Shown: piece by piece, positions 37,034 to 47,986 of the stretch | How positions within the stretch are numbered: position 1 is the first letter of the stretch | How the letters are laid out: the number at the start of each line of letters is the position of its first letter | Assembly (NCBI GenBank): GCA_037176845.1 | Contig: JAYKXP010000153.1 | Location: 39,762-103,761 of the forward strand | DNA length: 64,000 bases | Source of the DNA: Paramarasmius palmivorus | Lineage: Eukaryota; Basidiomycota; Agaricomycetes; Agaricales; Marasmiaceae | Reading direction: 5' to 3' | Position numbers and translations under genes: made by a program | Notes under the pieces: generated by a model | Seen by the model: only the letters and a program-made list of their open reading frames with translations | Told to the model about the DNA's origin: nothing | Databases searched by the model: none

Positions 37034-37568
37034 TCACCGCAAGTATTTTGCTCGTGTATCTGGACAGGTCGAATGCCCATGTTGTTGGATGAAGGGATCG
37101 GGTACATTGTCTGTTTTGGGATCTGTTTCGAAGGCTCAGCAAACAGTGTATATGAAACATGTAGTCGTACCTGAACTGATGTATGAGAACTCATCGCCAT
37201 CCAAGACATCATCGATTTCCAGAGGTAAGTCAGTCCGTAGATTTTCGACTTCTCTGCGCAAGTCCTCTTCAGCATCTGATTCTGAGCCGTCGAGAATAGC
37301 TACATCATTGTCCGAACTGTCAGAAGTTGAATCTGAGGTATTGTCATCGTTATCGGTGCTCGTGTTATTGGGATGTTGATCGTTGGGACTTGAGCTGGAT
37401 AACTCTGGCTCGTTCGTTTCTTGTTGTAGCCATCTTAATTCCTCGATAATGCCTTCCATATCGTCGGCCGAGGAATTGCTTTCTGAAAGACTTTCAACAT
37501 CATCTTCTACTAGAAAGTCGCTATCATCCGCGTCATCATCGAGGTCCTTGTGGCCTAAAACTATATAA
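37034..37568 (-). CDS. Acidic, serine/aspartate-rich hypothetical protein
   Basis: The main exon encodes a strongly acidic chain (DDADDSDFLVEDDVESLSES, GIIEELRWLQQETNEPELSS, LRREVENLRTDLPLEIDDVL). A GTACGA...AAACAG intron (about 37120-37168) joins it in phase to PKTDNVPDPFIQQHGHSTCP, with the stop at 37034-37036. Upstream, WLKE splices in phase to VLGHKDLDDDADD across an intron at about 37562-37617, and the start exon lies somewhere near 37.65-37.70 kb. No domain is recognisable. It sits head-to-tail upstream of the Crypton-like recombinase and could be an accessory gene of that element or an unrelated neighbour. Confidence 0.42.
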
Positions 37569-37690
37569 CATATAATATCCCGATTAGTACTGACCGTTGA
37601 TGAGTGGTTTCCTTACCTTCCTTCAGCCAGGTGCGAACACGAGTGTCTATGTGTATGGTGGAATAAGTAATAGCCGTGATTAGTAGACAG

Positions 37691-39075
37691 ACAAATGGCA
37701 TACCTTTGCGGCTTTGGCGCATTGGAAGAACATGTGTTCATTGTGCTCCCATATCTAATATACATTTACGAGCCCATAGCGTCGTATGCCAAGTCCGGGA
37801 GATGCCTGAATTTTCTCGGTCGAACACAGCTATTGTCACGATCCCTCTTAGTATGTAACATGCTACCGAGAGCATGACTTTCTTTCTTTCCTCCGCTCTT
37901 TCAACCGCTGTTTGGTTCGTCACTCCTCTTCACACCTTGACATTCGTCTTTTTCCCGAATCGCAGCTTTGCTTCCTAGTATGGCCCTTGAGTAAAGTTTC
38001 TGGAAGTGGAGGGGAGCAAAGTGTTGTCATCGGAGCTTGCGAACCCGTGATTCATCGTAAAAGAAGCAAGAGAAGGTGGAGAGAAACAGGACCTGCGAGG
38101 AAGCTCCAATGCAGTTTTGGGCACGATTAGGGGAGAGCCGATGTTTGGTCATCCCGAGTTTCCATAACATCACAGGAAGTCCTGGCACTTGCGTCAACCT
38201 TCCTCCAAGTCTTGTCAATTGGCTTCCTCCCGCCTTTCTGTCGCCCATCGGTCCAAAACAAGACTATTGCACATTCTCACCTATATCTGAACATAAGGAG
38301 GTCAAAGCGAGCACCGTGACCAAACTTCTCGTCGCGCACTATTAGTATCACTTCGACGCGGTACGCACCACGCTTTACCGTACAGTTTGGGGAACTCTAG
38401 GAAACAAAAGCACCTTGGAAAAATGCGAATGAGACAAAGAAATCCCAGCCATGATGGCCAGTTCCATATAGGCACGTAATAACCATCTATTGCAGTAGAA
38501 GTTGCTGACAGTACTGTCGAATGTATTATCCTACCTCACCCTTTCACAAGCTCGACTCACACGGCGAACCACCTCGAACTTAAGGCAACATTACTGGAGC
38601 CAATCTCAGCCAGACGAACTCGCTTGATGCTTCAAACTAACTCCAATGGAGTTGACCGCTAGTTTCCAGGATTTCGGTGCGAGAGCATAGTTTGCGCATT
38701 TTGGAAGGAATCGCGATGAACACTTCCCCACACTCAACAAGTTAGAAGTTCAGAGCGGGTCACATTGACAACGTGTTGCAAGACGATCAAAAACCGCTCG
38801 CTGCAACTGGGTATCGTTTCAAACATGGTTTCATCATTCACGTTTGCTGACGTCTCCATGAAAGCTTGTTTAACGCAACATCTCAGAATGATTTGCGACA
38901 TCAAATTTATCCTCTCATGGAGGGACTTATCGCCTTCACGGAAGCAGCGGCAGTTGCTCGTGACAAAGCTTCCATAGTGACATTGGTAAGTTGAAAAGTT
39001 CTAGCAAGCGGATGGGGTCTTCCTCACTTCCACTCCAACCAATGCCTCCAAATCGACAAAATAAACCAAAGCAAA
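37691..39075. other. Intergenic stretch
   Basis: I see no joinable exons. A minus-strand patch at about 37880-37740 (TWHTTLWARKCILDMGAQ) might continue the acidic gene upstream, but the phase is not established. Confidence 0.35.
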
Positions 39076-39873
39076 ATGATATCACAAACTTGTAAGGAAA
39101 ACCAGTCACATAATCTGTCACCTTTGTCGTCTAACTCTAGCCGCAGAGAAAAATGTTTTTCCCGAAAGGAACTCGTTCGCATTGCCCTGGAAAAGGTGGC
39201 CGGACCACCTTCAAACATAACAAAGATGTCCACTACCTCAATTTGCAAACATATCTGCCGTAGTCTGTCTCCTGACGAGGTAAGAGATTTCAGACATTGC
39301 CATAGCACAAGCTTTGACCGTCAGATACTCAAACAATTACAGGTTACCCGCCTTTTGAGAGACTCAGCCCTTTACACCTCCTTATGGGAGGACGGCCTTC
39401 CTGCTCTAACTAGATCACCGTCCCCCTTGCCCAGCCTGGATAAAAAACCATCTACTCCAACGCTAGTTCCTTCGGAACGACTCGGCACCCCCAACGCCAC
39501 GACTGTGATCCACACTACCACAACCCCGAACGCTAGGGATGTTTGGAGTTCATCTGGAAACGCTCCAGATACTGAGGATAACATGAGGAATCCGCCCACC
39601 GTAACTCCATCAGACACTCTTTCCTCCGGCGTCCCCGATTCCTCTCCCGATTCAGAATACGAAATTGATGCGATCCTCCAATGTCGCAAGAGAAACGGTC
39701 GGTTCCAATGGCTGGTATCTTGGAAAGGTTATGGGCCAGAATTCAACCAATGGCGTTCCATTGATGCCCTGGACGGATGCCTTGAAACATTGGTAGATTT
39801 CCACCGGAACCGGAAGCCACGCGCTCTCGGCCCGTCGATGAAATATCTAGAGTCCCGGTTGAAGAAGAGGTAG
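39076..39873 (+). CDS. Chromodomain protein (solo, retroelement-type)
   Basis: The open frame encodes up to 265 aa; an internal ATG at 39226 is an equally good start. The last 65 residues are a chromodomain: YEIDAILQCRKRNGRFQWLV, then SWKGYGPEFNQWRSIDAL and LVDFHRNRKP. The aromatic positions Y, W and W are typical of the methyl-lysine cage. This form is closest to the chromodomains at the integrase C-terminus of chromovirus (Ty3/gypsy) retrotransposons, which direct insertion to heterochromatin. No integrase, reverse transcriptase or LTR is visible nearby, so it looks like a solo derivative. The preceding 120 residues are Ser/Thr/Pro-rich and probably disordered. A GTAAGA...TTACAG segment at 39280-39342 is 63 nt, a multiple of three, so it can be retained or removed without breaking the frame. 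Confidence 0.7.
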   Translation: MISQTCKENQSHNLSPLSSNSSRREKCFSRKELVRIALEKVAGPPSNITKMSTTSICKHICRSLSPDEVRDFRHCHSTSFDRQILKQLQVTRLLRDSALYTSLWEDGLPALTRSPSPLPSLDKKPSTPTLVPSERLGTPNATTVIHTTTTPNARDVWSSSGNAPDTEDNMRNPPTVTPSDTLSSGVPDSSPDSEYEIDAILQCRKRNGRFQWLVSWKGYGPEFNQWRSIDALDGCLETLVDFHRNRKPRALGPSMKYLESRLKKR

Positions 39874-40652
39874 AGACTAGAGAGCGACCTGATTTGAAAT
39901 CCTCGGCCTTTCTGTACTTACTACTACTTGGTATGATTGAATCGTCTGCTCAATGTGCCTCAGCCTGCGTCCGAAGTCCTTCGTAATAGGTCCATTAAAC
40001 GTAAACTGTCTTTCTGAGCTTCGTCATACAAACACAGTGGTACTGGACATCCAAGAGCAAGCGCTCATCGGGATGAGGATCTCACGCACCGTGACACCCT
40101 GTCCGATAATCGATCCGGAGAAAAACATTTTTAGGGAAACAAGGCACCTATAGTTTTTAGATAAGCCTTTTCGGTGTCATCTTCGCTCATTTTGAACCTT
40201 CGCCAGCCTCCCGCTAGCTGGGAATCTTGCGGTTTATCAAGGAATTAAGAAGATGTTTCGTCTCTTTCATCATTTCTAACAGGCCTCGTTACTTTGGGAC
40301 CATACGCTCCGACTACCGCTATTACTGTATGCTACAAGATCCGGCAAGCACGCACGCTGCCTTTCACCGAAGTTTGAATCAAAACCACAGGCTCCGTATC
40401 GACCATTTACTTGCCATCAACTGACTCCGCTCGGCCCCGGGGCAGGCTCGAATAATGTCCTTCCGCCTTTGCACGTACGCATCGGAATAGGTAGCTTATC
40501 TGTTGTGTTCAAGTTGCACTTTCTTCTCTTGATATTCAGACTGGACGTACAATACGCCACACCCTCAGACCTAGCAATCCGTCAAGTCGATAACCTCTAA
40601 ACATCGGGTGCGATTGAGCACTAGATGATCCAACCCCGCATCCTGCTCTGAA
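39874..40652. other. Intergenic stretch between convergent genes
   Basis: This lies between the 3' ends of the chromodomain and XPG-type genes. It carries only short frames and no recognisable feature. Confidence 0.4.
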
Positions 40653-42237
40653 TCAATAGTGCGCTACGCTCAACGACGTTGAACTCACCAATCTGGCCCG
40701 CACCCCCTTTGCGTGACTTGGACCCACCGTTCGCCTGCTTCTTTTCTTGAATTCGGACACCACGCCGGGAAATGTTTCATCGAGTAAAATTGCAGGACAC
40801 CAAATTCGAATGCAGTCGTCGATTGGGTCGGTGGTTGTTCCATGTAAACCAGCCACTTCGCAGTTCTCTTCTAGTCCGCTGTTCGCAAACCTGACAAGCA
40901 GTATGACGGAAACACCCAGCCTGTACTCGACTAAACCGTTCCGATTGTTTACACGGCTGGAATATATTCGTAGAAAGGCTGAGTCGTCATTATGAGAGTA
41001 ATCAGCTAACGCTGAACGAGATCTCTCGACGATGTCTGTGAAATATTTCTGCTTCGTCAGTCTAACTCGTCGTAGAAAACGCCAGAGTACACCAGGAAAA
41101 AGTATAGTCCTGAAACGTTTCTCCGTGACTTCACTATCCAGCCAGTTCAAGGACTGGCGACAGACGCGAAAAATATCTGGGAGGGAGGGCTCCGCACTTC
41201 CCCATGTGAAGGAGGCACTCGGTGTTCCGGAAATGAGAGGAAAGATGAGGGCATGTACGGCTTTCTTGCACGGGAATACTACTGAGCCAGAACGAACTCT
41301 TTGTGCAAGCGATGGCCTTTTGGAAGGAAGCTGATTCGAAGAATTTGTCTCGAGTTCCCTTGAGATATCAGTTTTCCACTGGAGTAGGAACCTATTCCAC
41401 TTGGAGCTATCCTCGCCCAGGGCAAGAATGCCGTTGTAGAGTTTCTCCCCGAAGCCGGCTTTGGCCAATCCTAGTGCCATTTCGATTCCACAACCTGGTA
41501 GGCCACCAGGAACATAGTCACAACCAGAACACAAGGCCAACAAAATGAGCTCGCCGATCTTCAGGTCACTGAGGTCGGGGTGAGGCAGATTATACGTAAT
41601 AACCTTGTCGCCGTCACGCCAAAATCCGTGTTGTTTCCCTTCAGCCCACGATGCGTTTCTGATAACCATACGTGCACCAAAAACAAACGAATCGACGTCG
41701 TCAGAAAGAACGGCATCAATGACACCAGTACGATTAAGGTATGCAAGCTCGGCCTCGGCCTCTCCTGGCGCCTAGTATGCATTGCGTGAGCTCTAGTAAC
41801 TACTGGTGATCACAAGTTTACCCACAATGCAATGAGAGAATCCAAATGCATGTAAGATAGCTTTGCACGCCTCGAACAAGTTGTGCGAGGTGCATCTCAC
41901 ATGTTTCCCGCGCTTTTGGCGGGGTCTGTGGGGTCCATCAAACACGAAGATCGGCAAAAACCCGTCCCTCAAAAGCCTGGCGCAGCGAAAAAAGAACGTT
42001 TGGAGACGCATAGTTTCCCCGCCGCATTTCAGGCCGCGTTCAATCTGATAGAGCCAGATAGAAGCATCTATCCCTATCCGAAATCCACAACAATTGTTAT
42101 TCAGTGCTTGGGTGGATAATGCTTGTACAGAGGTGAGTGATCGAGAGGGTAGCAGCTTCTATATGCCAAATCCATCAATAACGATCGTGAACAGAGGAAA
42201 TCGATGCACCCACTTGCCATAGACCCTGGACACCCAT
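40653..42237 (-). CDS. GEN1/XPG-family structure-specific nuclease
   Basis: Three exons, 42237-42214, 42158-41826 and 41771-40653, join in phase 0 over introns of 55 and 54 nt to give 491 aa. The N-terminus MGVQGLWQ is the invariant XPG-N start, followed by FRIGIDASIWLYQIERGL and FLPIFVFDGPHRPRQKRGK (catalytic Asp residues). The second splice yields the XPG-I motif APGEAEAELAYLNRTG, then AVLSDDVDSFVFGA (Glu/Asp metal ligands). The helix-two-turn-helix reads LCSGCDYVPGGLPGCGIEMA. All catalytic acids are therefore present. The MGV-GLW start and the C-terminal extension beyond the nuclease core are those of the GEN1/Yen1-like branch, which cuts Holliday junctions and flaps, rather than FEN1 (no PCNA-binding peptide is seen) or Rad2. 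Agaricomycetes carry several such genes, and which is the true GEN1 orthologue cannot be decided here. Confidence 0.9.
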
Positions 42238-44805
42238 GAGCGCGTTCTCGCCGATCGAAGATTCCTAGATGACTTGATAACCGAAAGACGGTAGGCGAGG
42301 TCGAGGTTGAGTCAAGGACAAAGCAACTGGCAACGATGGGGGTTCGGAAGAAGAGGAGTCAGTTGACTTCGGGCTTTCAGTACTTCAGTTCTTTTTGCTA
42401 TTGATGGCACATCAAATTAAAACAAGGATGGCAACCTTTTCCCGATGCTCTGCCAGTGCAGCTCGAAACCGGTAGTTACAGTTACTGCAAGTGCGTTTAA
42501 ATCCAAAACTTGGTTCGAATTGTCTAAACGATTATGTCCCACGAGTGGAAACTTCCAGAAGGAAGCTGAGTGTGGTTTCCCAACAGAATAATCCGGGAGA
42601 ATAAGCATAAATTTGGCGACGCGAACCAATCCATCCGCCATGCCAGCAATTAGTCCTAAACGACTTCACCGAACCTTCTGCTCTTAAGAGGTAGACCGAG
42701 GCCTAGAATTAGTAGTAATGAGAACCTTTCCCCTTTCTTATCGGACTGGTGTACACGTGGAATTTGGGCCAGTGGTTCGATGTAGGCGGCGTTCTGCAGT
42801 ACGTACGGAGATAGGGTGATTAATGATTAATGATTGTTTGTGGAGACTAACTCACAAATATCTGATTTAACGTTGTAATAATTGTAGAATAGTTACCAGC
42901 TTTTGCCCCATTGCGCCTTTGTTTATGGTAAACAAAACCCGCCTCACCAGTCGGGATCCCGACACTTGTGCGCTTCCAGCTATGCTTCACATTTGGGCCA
43001 TTCAAAACATATTAGTTTCAGTCTTGTACGAGTTGAATTCTGGCTTTTCCGGGGCTTGGTGGGCTGCAGAAAGGCGTGTCGATGGTCGTCGCAGGCGGTT
43101 GCCAGTTGGGGTGTTTTGGTAGGACCAATGACGCCATCAAAGGCGCAAGGACGTAAAACTCGAAACTAGTCTAGAATTATTACAAGCGCTGTCAAACGTC
43201 CAAGGTTTGACTTGTACGTTGATTCTCGGAAACAGTCGGAAAGCAGATCCCCAGAATATTTGCCCGGTTTACCTTGCTCATGAAACCAAGCTGTGACAAT
43301 TCAATGCTATCTGCCTTTGCAAGATTGCCGTTCATTCCCATATCATACGTTCCAAGTTCATGCCAGTGCTCGCGGTTTCATCGACCCAGTGGAAAATGCC
43401 TTGATGGTATCCGACGTTTTCCGCCAATGGCGGTTTATGACGATTTCTGATGATTTTCGGTTCGAAGTTCGGAGCCCAGACTTCTGCCAATTGCATTCAG
43501 GATCACAGAATCTGTGATCCTGAACACAAAATGCACACCGTGACGGCATCCGACGTGACTTGTGTCCACCATCTCAACTCGACGCTCGTCCACCACCCTA
43601 TGGACTCGGTCTACAGAACGATCTGCGGTCAGGACAAGGTCAGGATGGGACTTTGGTTACAGTTGCGTGTATTCAGGCACTCAATGAAGTTTTTCTGATT
43701 CTATCCAACGCTTAGGATGTTGTATATCATCGGTCATCTTCCTCAATTTGGGTACCTCCCCCGCACTTCGATAGGATATGTTTTGCGCTACTCAAGATCT
43801 TTTTACATGTCTCCGCAGTCATCACTATCTCGACATTTAGCGCTCTCATTGTATCTCAGGCTATCTTTCATCACAAGAACGTGGCGTGCGTTTTCCGTCC
43901 TTGCAATCGCATTTGTTCGACCTCATCTTATCCAAATTCTTTTCCCACATACACTGTATCTGCAACTTGAAGGAGCTAGCTGTCAACTCACCCCAGACTG
44001 GGCAGCGTGTTCAGACCTTGGTATTTAAATTGCGCACAGCGCCGTGTATCATGTCTTTGAAGTTTCGGCTTTAAGCTATGTCCTCTCTCCTCACACTAGC
44101 CCTTCGCCAGTGGGACTTGATTGCGACGTAAATCGTGATCAAGGCATTACTGGTCTATTTTCTCATCCAAGCAATGGTATGTAGATATCTTTATTTACTT
44201 CACTGTTCATGAGCTCACTAGACTCGTTAATAGGACCTGTCCTAAGCATCATGACGCGAAGTTGCAAGAACATTGGGGGCCTCCGAGTGTTATTTCAACT
44301 CTTCGTGGGGTATCGGAGCGCCTTGGGCTCATGCCCACCGGCCCACGTTTCACATGTCATGCATGTACTTACATGTTCGCAAAGCATTCCAGCGGCTGTT
44401 CGCAACTCACAATGGACATCCCTTCACCAGTTTCGCATTCAACTATTGAGTCCCATTTCGTCTTCAATGACGTCGGCCCACCGTAAATAAGCGGCGCGTC
44501 AGTCCAGCGAAGTTATTTTTTCGTTCTTGACCAAGTAAAACGCTCAGGGATGCACGCTTGGAAAAGATAGTTAACCTGGGATGTAATTGCAAGACTCGGG
44601 AGAGCGGGGTGAGGTTTCTAAATGAGGGCTTCAGCTTGCTTAGAGGGCGTAATCACTGAAGCGTAATCGAGAAGTCAAGAGCCTGCACTTACATAGTTAG
44701 AGGGCTCGCACGTGGTTCAACGTATTCAACACTCAGCGCTCAGCGTTCAACCAACGCTCGGCGCTCAATCCTGGTTCATTCACTGTCAAACTTTCCTCGC
44801 CAGCC
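42238..44805. other. Gene-poor stretch with a perfect palindrome
   Basis: Only short frames are seen. Plus-strand patches at about 43886-44070 (FDLILSKFFSHIHCICNLKE) recall the repeat part of an F-box protein and may be a decayed copy. The main visible structure is the 29-bp palindrome at 43496-43524. Bases just before 44806 should hold the transportin promoter; I see no clear TATA box. Confidence 0.4.
43496..43524. repeat. Perfect inverted repeat, 14-bp arms around one base
   Basis: The arms TTCAGGATCACAGA and TCTGTGATCCTGAA flank a single A. A shorter outer complementarity (GCATT before it, AAATGC after it) extends the hairpin with a small bulge. It lies in non-coding sequence, and the purpose is unknown. 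Confidence 0.9.
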
Positions 44806-47800
44806 ATGTCTCAAAATTGGTCGCCTCAACCTGCGAGGTTACAGGAAATTCTGCTCACAATTCACGAGTCATCAGACACCTCCACATTAGTGCAAAGAAA
44901 TGTTGTCGAGGTACGTATCGACGCTAAAATCGCAACCTCGTAGCGTTGACAGACTGACCCACCAATACATCAGAAACTCGCGACCTTTAGTCGTGTCCCA
45001 GACTACTTGGCATATCTTTCGTATATACTTTGCGTTCAAAACGGTCAGGATGACCAGATACGCATAATTGCTGGAATTCTGCTCAAAAACAATGCCTATC
45101 TTATCCTGAGCTCGACACCTGAGGCGGTTGACTACGTCAAAGCGTCAGTTTTACACGCTTTCGAAAACCCATCTGTCATGATCAGAAGTATTGCTGGGCA
45201 AGACATTGTTGCGCTGTTGGGAGTGTTGGAGCCCAAAAATTGGTTTGAGTGTCTTTTGTACCTCATTAGCGTTCTGGACGACTGTCTTGATTCCGAGAGG
45301 CAACGGGTGCGTGACACTTCAATGAGTTTAGTTCAGTTTCATCACTCATGCTTTTGGCGCTAGGCCGCCTTCGGAGTACTTGAGAAGGCCTGCCAAGATT
45401 ACCCGCAAAAGTTTGATATGGATATCGAAGGAATTAATTTCCTTGAGTTCATTATTCCTAGATTGGTGCTCTTAACCCAAAGCTCGTCAGACAGGATGCG
45501 TTCACATGCTGTCGCATGTCTATCATACCTCCTGCCCACGAGCCAATCAACACAACTCGACATGGACGCCATTATCGCTTGCCTGCTCCGGCTCGGAACA
45601 GATGTCAACCCCTCAGTCCGGCAACTTGTCTGTGAGACTTTCCTCCAGATGCTTGAATCCAGTGCAGAGAAGCTCCTGTCAGGAATGGCCGGTGTCCTTC
45701 AGTGCATGATTCACTCGACTACGGACAGGAACGAAAACGTGTCACGCAAAGCATGTGAATTCTGGGCTGCGTTTGCGGAGTCCAAAAAGCTCGCATATCA
45801 CTTGCAACCATTGCTTCGAGAAATCGCGCCAATCCTTCTAGATCTTATGATATGTTCTGAGGACGAGATGGTGCACCTTGGATGTGATGCCAAAGACACT
45901 GGCATACCTGACAAAGAAACGGACATCAAGCCTCGGTTCTACACTGGTAAAGCCAATACATTGGACTGCCATGACGAGGCGGCGAGTGCTCCAAACGCGC
46001 CAAATCAACATCAGGTTGGAATGTATGGCGAGGAGGTATTGGATTATGACGAAGATTTCGATGACGATGGATTCACAAGTGACGAGTCGACGGAGTGGAA
46101 AGTCAGACACGCAGCTGCGTATTCTCTCGAGGTCTTCGCGACGCACTTTAGCCGCGATCTCCTTGACGTTCTGTTGGTTCCTCTTGAAGAAAAACTCTGT
46201 AGCAATAACTGGCTACAGAGGGAAAGTGGGATACTGGCGCTCGGAGCCATAGCCGCAGGTAAATCTACTACTATTCCAATTATTGATTCATATTACTGAG
46301 GCGTGTCTCTTATAGGTTGTATCGAGGCAATTAAACCGTACCTACCTAACCTTATCGCCTTTATCATACGTATGCTAAAGGATCCCAAAGTACAAGCTTC
46401 CTTCTGTCCATATTACGATGCTAATAACATTTTTAGGTCCTTGTTCGGTCTACAGCATGCTGGACATTAAGCCAATATGCTACCTGGTTTACGCGGACAA
46501 TATCAAAAGAACACAGGCAGGAATATCTTGGCCCGGCTTTGGAAGCAGTAAGTTCTTAGAATCTGTCGCTGCACGCCTGTTCCTTACATATCCCTAGGTC
46601 TTGTCGATGGCTCTTGATGACAACAAACGCGTGCAACAAGCGAGTTGTGATGCTCTGGCTGCAATTGGAGAACACGCTGCCGGTGAAGAACTTGTTCCGT
46701 TCTTAGAAACAATCCTCCGTAACCTTGCAGTGGCGTTTGACAAATATCAACGCAAAAATCGGCTACTGCTTTACGATGTTGTTGGCATCCTCGCAGATTC
46801 AGTAGGCCGGGAACTGTCGGACGCGTCATATGTCGAAATTCTGATCCCACCGTTGGCCAGGAATTGGACAGCATTGAAAGACGACGATATTGAGTTCGCC
46901 GTTCTGCTCGAGGTATAGTAATATTTATTGGCTCAATTTCTTGCATCTAAACATTCTCTCAGTGTGTTTCCTCCGTAATCAACGCAATGGGACCCTCATT
47001 TCTACCATATGTAGGCTCCGTATTAGAGCGCTGCACCAATATCATTCGCAACTCTTTACCACAGCATGCCACGTTCCAACAAAACCCCGACGAATCTGAC
47101 CTGTCTTTGACTGCTGCTTCCCTCGATTTGATATCCGGACTTACGCAAGGTCTTGGGACAGATCTGGAACCTTTCGTCAATAAAACCAATTTCGTGGATC
47201 TTTTGATTCTCTATCTCAAGCATCCCAGCACAATAGCCAGACAATCCGCATATGGACTTCTTGGGGACATGACCGTCCAATGCTTCAGCATTTTGCGTCC
47301 AGTCTTGTCAGGTGTACTATCAGAATTAGTTCAACAGCTTGGCCTCGAGTCTCAAGCCATTAATATTCGCAACAATGCGGCATGGACAGTTGGTGAAGTT
47401 GCTCTTCGATGCGGTCCCGGTATGTTGTAACTCGTCAACTTGTTTTGCTTCGGAATGATCCTAACACTGTCCGTATAGACGATCTTGAATTTCGACCATG
47501 GGTTGATTCATTGATCTCGAGACTCATATTCATCCTCCTTGATCCAGATGCTGCGTATAGCCTCCATTTGAATGCGGCCATCTCAATAGGTCGTATTGGC
47601 ATGATGCACCCAATACTGGTTGGCTCGTACCTTCCTGGATTTGCGCAAGCCTGGTTTCAGGTAATGTATATTGCCAAGGAGGATGAGGAGAAGGATTCTG
47701 CCTTCCAAGGCTTTTGCATGATGGCTAAGGTAAACCCTGCAGGGATATCAGCCGTAGGTCATTTATGTTCATCTGAGGACAGCTTATAATAATGGTAAGC

Positions 47801-47986
47801 TTTCAGAATTTGTTATGGTTTTGTAACGCGATCATCTGCTGGAAGCAACCCTCGATAGAGCTTGCCCAAATGTTTCGTGAAACCCTTCATGTGTTGAAGG
47901 GATGCAATGAAGTTGGTTGGTCAGTGCGGGTACCCACCTTTCCTCCTGGGATTCAGGCGCAACTGGCAAGTTTGTATGGGGTGTGA
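44806..47986 (+). CDS. Transportin (importin beta-2 / Kap104 type)
   Basis: Nine exons (44806-44910, 44974-45306, 45364-46258, 46316-46389, 46437-46547, 46598-46912, 46963-47419, 47479-47753, 47807-47986) join in frame over introns of 47-63 nt to give about 914 aa, the usual length for transportin. Hallmarks appear in order: IIAGILLKNNAYLILSS; RMRSHAVACLSYLLPTSQST; NVSRKACEFWAAFAESKKLA; the acidic H8 loop preceded by ETDIKPRF; WLQRESGILALGAIAAGCIE; LDDNKRVQQASCDALAAIGE; RNNAAWTVGEVALRCG; EKDSAFQGFCMMAKVNPAGI. Transportin carries PY-NLS cargo, mainly RNA-binding proteins, through the nuclear pore and releases it on Ran-GTP binding. The frame is open throughout, and this should be the functional housekeeping copy. 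A shortened divergent relative lies at 15599-18020. Confidence 0.95.

Noticed and set aside
37034..37568. Acidic frame as the N-terminus of the Crypton-like recombinase
   Set aside because: It splices to an exon with its own stop at 37034, so it is a separate product.
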